Shown: positions 5,055-9,308 of the stretch, piece after piece
Layout of the letters: the number at the start of each line of letters is the position of its first letter
Position numbering within the stretch: the first letter of the stretch is position 1
Assembly: GCA_946415695.1 (NCBI GenBank)
Contig: CAMKTM010000090.1
Span: forward strand, 1-9,308
Direction of reading: 5' to 3'
Source of the DNA: an uncultured Prevotellaceae bacterium
GTDB taxonomy: Bacteria; Bacteroidota; Bacteroidia; Bacteroidales; Bacteroidaceae
Length of the DNA stretch: 9,308 nucleotides
The notes under the pieces: model-generated
Database searches by the model: none
Seen by the model: only the letters and a program-made list of their open reading frames with translations
Told to the model about the DNA's origin: nothing
Program-made: the position numbers and the translations under genes

Positions 5055-7898
5055 GTGAAAAGGTTGAATGCCGAAAAGATAAAGGTGGAAGGTGCTCGCG
5101 TCCACAACCTCAAGAATGTGGATGTCGATATTCCCCGTAACAGCCTGACCGTCATTACCGGTCTTAGCGGCAGCGGCAAGTCCTCTTTGGCATTCGACAC
5201 TATTTATGCCGAAGGCCAGCGCCGCTACATCGAAACGTTCAGCGCTTATGCCCGCAACTTCCTTGGCGGGATGGAGCGGCCCGATGTTGATAAGATAACA
5301 GGCTTGAGCCCTGTCATCAGCATCGAGCAGAAGACGACGAACAAGAACCCCCGAAGCACGGTAGGCACGACGACCGAGATTTACGACTTCCTGCGCCTGC
5401 TTTACGCCCGAACCGCCGAAGCTTATTCGTACGTCAGCGGCGAGAAGATGGTTCGCTATACCGAAGAGCAAATCATCGACCTCCTTCTGAAAGACTATCT
5501 TGGCAAGCGCATCATTTTGTTGGCGCCACTCGTCAAAAACCGCAAGGGACACTACAAGGAGCTCTTTGAGACCATTCGTCGCAAAGGCTATCTTTACGTT
5601 CGCGTGGATGGCGAGATGCAGGAGGTGGTGCCCGACATGAAGCTCGACCGCTACCGCAACCACAGCATAGAAGCCGTCATCGACCGCCTCCGCATTCAGG
5701 ACAAGGACGACAAGCGGCTCATACAAAGCGTTGCCATAGCCATGAAGCAAGGTGAGGGCGAAATGCTCGTCTGCGATATGGACACGAACGAGGTGCGCCA
5801 CTACAGCAAGTTCCTCATGTGCCCCACCAGCGGCATTTCCTATCACGACCCTGCACCCCACGATTTCTCGTTCAACAGCCCTCAAGGCGCCTGCCCTTTC
5901 TGTAAGGGACTTGGCTACGTTCATGTCATCGACCGCGGCAAAGTCATTCCCGACCCCTCACTTTCTCTTCGGAGCGGCGGCTTCGCACCGCTCGGGAAGG
6001 CCAAGCAAGCCATGATATTCTGGCAGGTGGAGGCTGTGCTCGAGCTGTACGGCTGCGACATCGACACGCCGCTCGGCGAAGTGCCCGACGAAGCCATCGG
6101 AGAAATCCTGGAAGGCAGCCCCCAGCGGCTTCGCATCCCTGCCTCCAAGGCAAAGACCACAAACGACATCTATACCAACTTCGACGGCTTGGTGAAATAC
6201 ATCGAACAGATGAAGGAAGCAGAGGTCGGCGTGGCGGCACAGAGATGGGCAGAGCAATTCAGCGGCATTTGCGAATGTCCCGAATGCAAGGGGCAACGGC
6301 TGAAAAAAGAATCCCTGCATTTCCTGCTCGACGGCAAGAACATCGCAGAGGTGTCCGCCCTCGAGCTCACGCAGCTCCACGAATGGCTCGAAGGACTGGA
6401 GAGCCGCATCAGCGAACGCCAGCGAGCCATCTCCGCGGAGATTATCAAAGAGATTAAAACCCGCCTGCAGTTCCTCCTTGACGTAGGCCTCGACTATCTC
6501 ACGCTTTCCCGCCCCTCGATGAGCCTCTCGGGAGGCGAGAGCCAGCGCATCCGTCTCGCCACGCAAATAGGGAGCCAGCTCGTGGGCGTCCTCTACATTC
6601 TCGACGAACCCAGTATCGGCCTCCACCAGCGCGACAACATCAAGCTCATCCGCTCACTCAAAGCGCTGCGCGACGCGGGCAACACCGTCATTGTCGTCGA
6701 GCACGACCGCGACATGATGGAGAATGCCGACTACATTGTCGATATTGGCCCCCTTGCAGGGCGTCGCGGCGGAGAAGTCGTATTTCAGGGCACCTACAAG
6801 GACATGCTGAAGACCGACACCCTGACGGCAAGGTATTTGAAAAACGAGGAGTTAGTGGTTAGAGGTAAGAGGTTAGAGAATACTTTTGGCTCCGAAGCCA
6901 GCATCCCAAACAATCCTCTAACCTCTAACCTCTCACCCCTAACCACCTTAACCCTTTGTGGCTGCACAGGCCACAACCTCAAGAACGTCAATCTGGAGAT
7001 TCCCCTTGGAGGTCTCGTCTGCATCACAGGCGTTAGCGGCAGCGGCAAGAGTTCGCTCATCAGCGAGACGCTCTACCCCGTCCTCAGCAAGCATTTCTAC
7101 CACTCCCTCACAGAGCCTCTGCCCTACAGCGCCATTGAGGGGCTGGAGCTTATCGACAAGGTCATCAACGTGGACCAGAGTCCCCTTGGGCGGACGCCTC
7201 GCTCCAATCCTGCCACCTATACCGGCGTCTTCATGGACATCCGCAACCTCTTCGTCGAACTGCCCGAAGCCCGCATCCGCGGGTACAAGCCCGGACGCTT
7301 CTCGTTCAACGTCAAGGGCGGGCGATGCGAAGCGTGCAGCGGCAACGGCTACCGCACCATCGAGATGAACTTCCTGCCCAGCGTTTTTGTCCCTTGCGAG
7401 GAATGCCGAGGCAAACGCTACAACCGCGAAACACTCGAGGTGCGCTACCGAGGCAAGAGCATTGCCGACGTGCTCGACATGACCATCAACCAAGCCGTCG
7501 AGTTCTTTGCAGGCATCCCCACAATACTCAATAAAATAAAGGTGCTGCAGGAGGTCGGCTTGGGTTACATCAAGCTTGGACAGCCCAGCAGCACTCTTTC
7601 GGGAGGCGAGAGCCAACGCGTCAAACTTGCAGCCGAACTTAGCCGCCGGGACACGGGGCGCACCCTCTACATCCTCGACGAACCGACCACGGGGCTCCAT
7701 TTCGAAGACATACGCGTCCTGCTCGACGTCCTTCGAAAGCTCGTAGAGAAAGGCAATACCGTCATCGTCATCGAGCACAACCCCGACATCATTCGGGCTG
7801 CCGACTGGCAAATCGACATGGGACCAGGCGGCGGACACAGCGGCGGACAGATTCTCTACAGCGGCACACCTCTTCCGCAGACTTCCTCTTCCAAATAA
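5055..7898 (+). CDS. uvrA: Excinuclease ABC subunit A (UvrA)
   Basis: UvrA is the damage-recognition ATPase of nucleotide excision repair, acting as a dimer that loads UvrB. The 947-aa protein has both ATPase halves. Half one has Walker [10 protein letters not shown] (36-44), signature LSGGESQR (491-498) and Walker [11 protein letters not shown] (515-524). Half two has Walker [10 protein letters not shown] (659-667), signature LSGGESQR (848-855) and Walker [11 protein letters not shown] (873-882). The C-terminal zinc finger is intact (C758, C761, C781, C784). The other finger reads CPTSG...GACPFC, with C256, C280 and C283 but Ser at 259 where E. coli has Cys; this looks typical of Bacteroidota. 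Start is GTG 5055; no ATG fits. Two oddities: residues about 597-633, the linker between the halves, come from an inverted heptamer repeat; and the protein ends soon after SGTP, without the usual final TGRFL-like tail. Confidence 0.97.
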   Translation: MKRLNAEKIKVEGARVHNLKNVDVDIPRNSLTVITGLSGSGKSSLAFDTIYAEGQRRYIETFSAYARNFLGGMERPDVDKITGLSPVISIEQKTTNKNPRSTVGTTTEIYDFLRLLYARTAEAYSYVSGEKMVRYTEEQIIDLLLKDYLGKRIILLAPLVKNRKGHYKELFETIRRKGYLYVRVDGEMQEVVPDMKLDRYRNHSIEAVIDRLRIQDKDDKRLIQSVAIAMKQGEGEMLVCDMDTNEVRHYSKFLMCPTSGISYHDPAPHDFSFNSPQGACPFCKGLGYVHVIDRGKVIPDPSLSLRSGGFAPLGKAKQAMIFWQVEAVLELYGCDIDTPLGEVPDEAIGEILEGSPQRLRIPASKAKTTNDIYTNFDGLVKYIEQMKEAEVGVAAQRWAEQFSGICECPECKGQRLKKESLHFLLDGKNIAEVSALELTQLHEWLEGLESRISERQRAISAEIIKEIKTRLQFLLDVGLDYLTLSRPSMSLSGGESQRIRLATQIGSQLVGVLYILDEPSIGLHQRDNIKLIRSLKALRDAGNTVIVVEHDRDMMENADYIVDIGPLAGRRGGEVVFQGTYKDMLKTDTLTARYLKNEELVVRGKRLENTFGSEASIPNNPLTSNLSPLTTLTLCGCTGHNLKNVNLEIPLGGLVCITGVSGSGKSSLISETLYPVLSKHFYHSLTEPLPYSAIEGLELIDKVINVDQSPLGRTPRSNPATYTGVFMDIRNLFVELPEARIRGYKPGRFSFNVKGGRCEACSGNGYRTIEMNFLPSVFVPCEECRGKRYNRETLEVRYRGKSIADVLDMTINQAVEFFAGIPTILNKIKVLQEVGLGYIKLGQPSSTLSGGESQRVKLAAELSRRDTGRTLYILDEPTTGLHFEDIRVLLDVLRKLVEKGNTVIVIEHNPDIIRAADWQIDMGPGGGHSGGQILYSGTPLPQTSSSK
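6851..6950. repeat. Inverted heptamer arrays (GTTAGAG / CCTCTAA) inside uvrA
   Basis: The left arm is four consecutive 7-mers: GTTAGTG, GTTAGAG, GTAAGAG, GTTAGAG (6851-6878). The right arm is CCTCTAA, CCTCTAA, CCTCTCA, CCCCTAA (6915-6942) plus a degenerate end. Positions 6855-6878 and 6923-6946 pair at 22 of 24 positions around a 44-nt loop. The uvrA frame passes through without a stop and gives a low-complexity linker between the two ATPase halves. Confidence 0.9.
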
Positions 7899-7957
7899 TT
7901 CCATACCGACTGCACCATCCGGCACAAGCCTTTCGTACGGGGCAGCACGGGGCGTTG
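7899..7957. other. Intergenic stretch after uvrA
   Basis: Nothing recognisable is seen between the uvrA stop and the palindrome. No remnant of a longer UvrA C-terminus was found in the other two plus-strand frames. Confidence 0.4.
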
Positions 7958-8025
7958 TTTGCTTGTACATGTAAAAGCAATTGCTTGTACATGTAGAAGC
8001 AATTGCTTTTACATGTACAAGCAAA
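7958..8025. repeat. 68-bp near-perfect palindrome built of three 22-nt-spaced units
   Basis: Three 18-nt units start at 7961, 7983 and 8005, separated by AATT, giving a 22-nt period. Units 1 and 2 read GCTTGTACATGTARAAGC; unit 3 is the exact reverse complement of unit 1. With flanking TTT and AAA, 33 of 34 base pairs of the 68-bp palindrome match; the only failing pair lies in the central unit. Each unit is itself nearly palindromic around ACATGT. In DNA it could extrude as a cruciform, and in the uvrA mRNA it would form a very long stem. No T-run follows, so it is not an intrinsic terminator. Confidence 0.95.
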
Positions 8026-8066
8026 GAATGCACTGTGGGGTAAAAAGGAAAAAGGCGGGGGAGACG

Positions 8067-8092
8067 AGACGCATAAAAAGACGTTTGCGTCT
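8067..8092. other. Small hairpin in the uvrA-glycosyltransferase gap
   Basis: AGACGCA (8067-8073) pairs with TGCGTCT (8086-8092) around a 12-nt loop. It lies between the palindrome and the terminator; no function is assigned. Confidence 0.4.
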
Positions 8093-8122
8093 GCCGTAAA
8101 ACGGTCTTCAACAAAAAACTTT

Positions 8123-8156
8123 CTCGCTCATCTCTTGGCGGTGAGGGAGTTTTTTT
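8123..8156 (+). terminator. Probable intrinsic terminator after uvrA
   Basis: CTCGCTCA (8123-8130) pairs with TGAGGGAG (8142-8149) at seven of eight positions around an 11-nt loop, followed directly by seven T residues (8150-8156). It would end the 4228-7898 transcript. It overlaps the promoter of the next gene, so the end of one unit and the start of the next are packed into about 45 bases. Confidence 0.65.
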
Positions 8157-8165
8157 GTATTTTTG
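8134..8165 (+). promoter_or_regulatory. Bacteroidota promoter for the glycosyltransferase
   Basis: TATTTTTG at 8158-8165 matches the -7 consensus TAnnTTTG. CTTG at 8134-8137, 20 nt upstream, is an acceptable -33 element. The predicted leader to ATG 8217 is about 45 nt, A-rich and without a Shine-Dalgarno sequence. Confidence 0.7.
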
Positions 8166-8216
8166 CAGACGTGAAAGCGTAAATCAAAAACAAACCATAA
8201 GCTAAGACATCGTTAA

Positions 8217-9308
8217 ATGGCAAATTGCATCGATTGCTTCATCCCCTGGCAGAGCGACGAACAGGTCAAGGGAACTTTGGAGAACCTGAAGGCAGAGCCC
8301 GAAGTGCAGAGCATCAACTTCCTGCGCGAGGACGGACCCGGCAACACCCAAACCATCAAACGCATTGCCGAAACAGCAACGGCCCCCTATACATTATTAT
8401 ATATTAAGTACGACACCCTGCAACTCGGCTTCCACGCCCTGACCAGACTGCTCACCATCGCCGAAGACAGCCAGGCGCTGATGATGTACAGCGACCATAT
8501 GACTATAGGGGCTGGGGGCAGGGGGCAAGGAGCAAGGAGCAAGGAGCAAGAGGAAACCAACAGGTATAAGGAGCAAGGAGCAAGGAGCAAGGAGCAAGAG
8601 AATACCAATTGCCAGAGCTATCCTCCTGCCCCTTGCCCCTTACCCCTTGCCCCTAAAGAAAACCCCTGCCCCTGCCCCTTAATCGACTATCAGCTCGGCT
8701 CCGTTCGCGATGACTTCCAGATGGGTTCCGTCCTGCTCTTCCGGACAGAAGTGCTGAAAGAGTACGTCAGCCAAGAGAACCTCCACAACTACCAGTTCGC
8801 AGCCCTCTACGACCTCCGGCTCTTCATCAGCCGAAAGCAACTCCCCCTGCACATCGACGAGTTCCTCTACACCGAAGTGGAATACGACACACGTCTGAGC
8901 GGAGAAAAGCAGTTCGACTATGTTGACCCCCGCAACCGAAACCGTCAAATAGAAATGGAACGGGCCTGCACCCGACACCTCCGCGCCCTGAACGCCTACC
9001 TGCACGGCGATGAGTACGACGAAGTGAACCTCTCGGAAGGAGAGTTCGCCGTCGAGGCATCCGTCGTCATCCCCGTCCGCAACCGCGAACGCACCATCGA
9101 GGACGCCATACGCTCGGCACTCGCGCAAGAGACATCCTTCCCCTTCAACGTCATCGTCATCGATAACCACTCCACCGACGGTACGACGGAAATCATCGAG
9201 AGAGTGAAGAGTGAAGAGTTAAGAGTGAAGAGTGAAGAGTTAAGAGTGAAGAGTGAAGAGTTAAGAGTGAAGAATGACAGTAACAACTCTGGCGGTAACT
9301 CTGATTCT
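8217..9308 (+). CDS. Family 2 glycosyltransferase, 3' end cut by the window
   Basis: The frame from ATG 8217 is open for 364 codons to the last base, so the C-terminus is missing. Residues 1-95 form an alpha/beta segment (CIDCFIPWQSDEQV, APYTLLYIKYDTL, ALMMYSDHM) like the N-terminal part of Bacteroidales two-part glycosyltransferases. LIDYQLGSVRDDFQMGSVLLFR (starting at 155) continues this module up to about residue 280. A GT-A family 2 domain then starts: ASVVIPVRNRERTIEDAI (281-298) and VIVIDNHSTDGT (312-323), the nucleotide-sugar binding signature. Residues about 96-154 and 330-352 are low-complexity peptides encoded by heptamer repeats; the second is VKSEELR three times. Despite these the frame is intact, so it is probably expressed. 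Donor and acceptor cannot be told. The gene has its own promoter and starts a new transcription unit. Confidence 0.85.
   Translation, partial: MANCIDCFIPWQSDEQVKGTLENLKAEPEVQSINFLREDGPGNTQTIKRIAETATAPYTLLYIKYDTLQLGFHALTRLLTIAEDSQALMMYSDHMTIGAGGRGQGARSKEQEETNRYKEQGARSKEQENTNCQSYPPAPCPLPLAPKENPCPCPLIDYQLGSVRDDFQMGSVLLFRTEVLKEYVSQENLHNYQFAALYDLRLFISRKQLPLHIDEFLYTEVEYDTRLSGEKQFDYVDPRNRNRQIEMERACTRHLRALNAYLHGDEYDEVNLSEGEFAVEASVVIPVRNRERTIEDAIRSALAQETSFPFNVIVIDNHSTDGTTEIIERVKSEELRVKSEELRVKSEELRVKNDSNNSGGNSDS
8508..8679. repeat. Opposed heptamer arrays (GGAGCAA / CYTGCCC) in the glycosyltransferase
   Basis: The G-rich part has six 7-mers at 8508-8549 (GGGGCTG, GGGGCAG, GGGGCAA, then GGAGCAA three times), a 20-nt break, and four more GGAGCAA at 8570-8597. 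The C-rich part at 8625-8652 reads CCTGCCC, CTTGCCC, CTTACCC, CTTGCCC, and is followed by 6-mers CCCTGC at 8664-8675. The two parts are roughly inverted copies and share their sequence family with the array at 547-642 beside nhaA, about 8 kb away. All of it is in frame within the gene. Confidence 0.92.
9201..9277. repeat. Eleven AGAGTGA-type heptamers in the glycosyltransferase
   Basis: The 7-mers AGAGTGA, AGAGTGA, AGAGTTA repeat as an exact 21-nt block three times (9201-9263), then AGAGTGA and AGAATGA follow. The 21-nt block equals seven codons and encodes VKSEELR. The array interrupts the catalytic domain just after the first helix that follows DNHSTDGT. Confidence 0.95.

Noticed and set aside
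7958..8025. Palindrome as the uvrA intrinsic terminator
   Set aside because: No T-run follows the stem; a better candidate with seven T lies at 8123-8156.
6948..8114. Long minus-strand frame of 388 codons
   Set aside because: It lies antisense to the second ATPase half of uvrA and the palindrome and resembles no protein family.
8508..8679. Glycosyltransferase as a pseudogene broken by repeats
   Set aside because: Codon-by-codon reading shows no stop from 8217 to 9308, and conserved family sequence resumes in the same frame after the repeat.
8679..9170. Minus-strand frame opposite the glycosyltransferase
   Set aside because: The plus strand has clear family 2 glycosyltransferase motifs; the antisense frame has none.

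Overview
The window looks like a chromosomal stretch from a Bacteroidales bacterium that has a type IX secretion system, such as a member of the Prevotellaceae or a relative. Three things point there. First, promoters fit the Bacteroidota -7 consensus TAnnTTTG (TACCTTTG, TACTTTTG and TATTTTTG). Second, the gene families are typical of the group: a PorT-family outer-membrane barrel, a LysM plus periplasmic-binding-protein-like protein, a surface protein with a gliding-motility/T9SS type B C-terminal domain, and a two-part family 2 glycosyltransferase. Third, most genes lack a Shine-Dalgarno sequence. The genus is not resolved, and no rRNA, tRNA, integrase or transposase was seen.

Layout from left to right. 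Positions 1-637 are non-coding and rich in repeats: an imperfect inverted repeat, then 10.5 copies of a 22-nt unit, then two small hairpins, then a heptanucleotide array that runs into the nhaA stop codon. On the minus strand, read from right to left, come a LysM/PBP1-like protein (4154-2820), a PorT-family barrel 3 nt downstream (2816-2091), and, after a gap with a hairpin, the Na+/H+ antiporter nhaA. A short palindromic promoter region (4155-4227) separates this group from a plus-strand pair: a secreted protein with a T9SS type B sorting domain (4228-5037) and uvrA 17 nt behind it (5055-7898). Downstream of uvrA are a 68-bp near-perfect palindrome, a small hairpin, an intrinsic terminator and a new promoter. 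This promoter drives a glycosyltransferase gene (8217 to the right edge) whose frame stays open to the last base and which is cut by the window end.

The gene content is mostly ordinary: envelope biogenesis, ion homeostasis, DNA repair and glycosylation. The unusual layer is the repeats. Six loci carry degenerate tandem heptanucleotides of different sequence (CYTGCYC, TTTCACT, AATTCAT, GTTAGAG, GGAGCAA, AGAGTGA). They sit at 3' gene ends across stop codons (nhaA, porT-like), inside a divergent promoter, in the linker between the two ATPase halves of UvrA, and twice inside the glycosyltransferase at positions that look like loops or domain edges. Several are paired as inverted repeats. Because 7 is not a multiple of 3, loss or gain of one unit inside a gene would shift the frame. 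This resembles the short tandemly repeated repetitive (STRR) heptamers known from filamentous cyanobacteria, here in a Bacteroidota-like genome and in frame within housekeeping and envelope genes.
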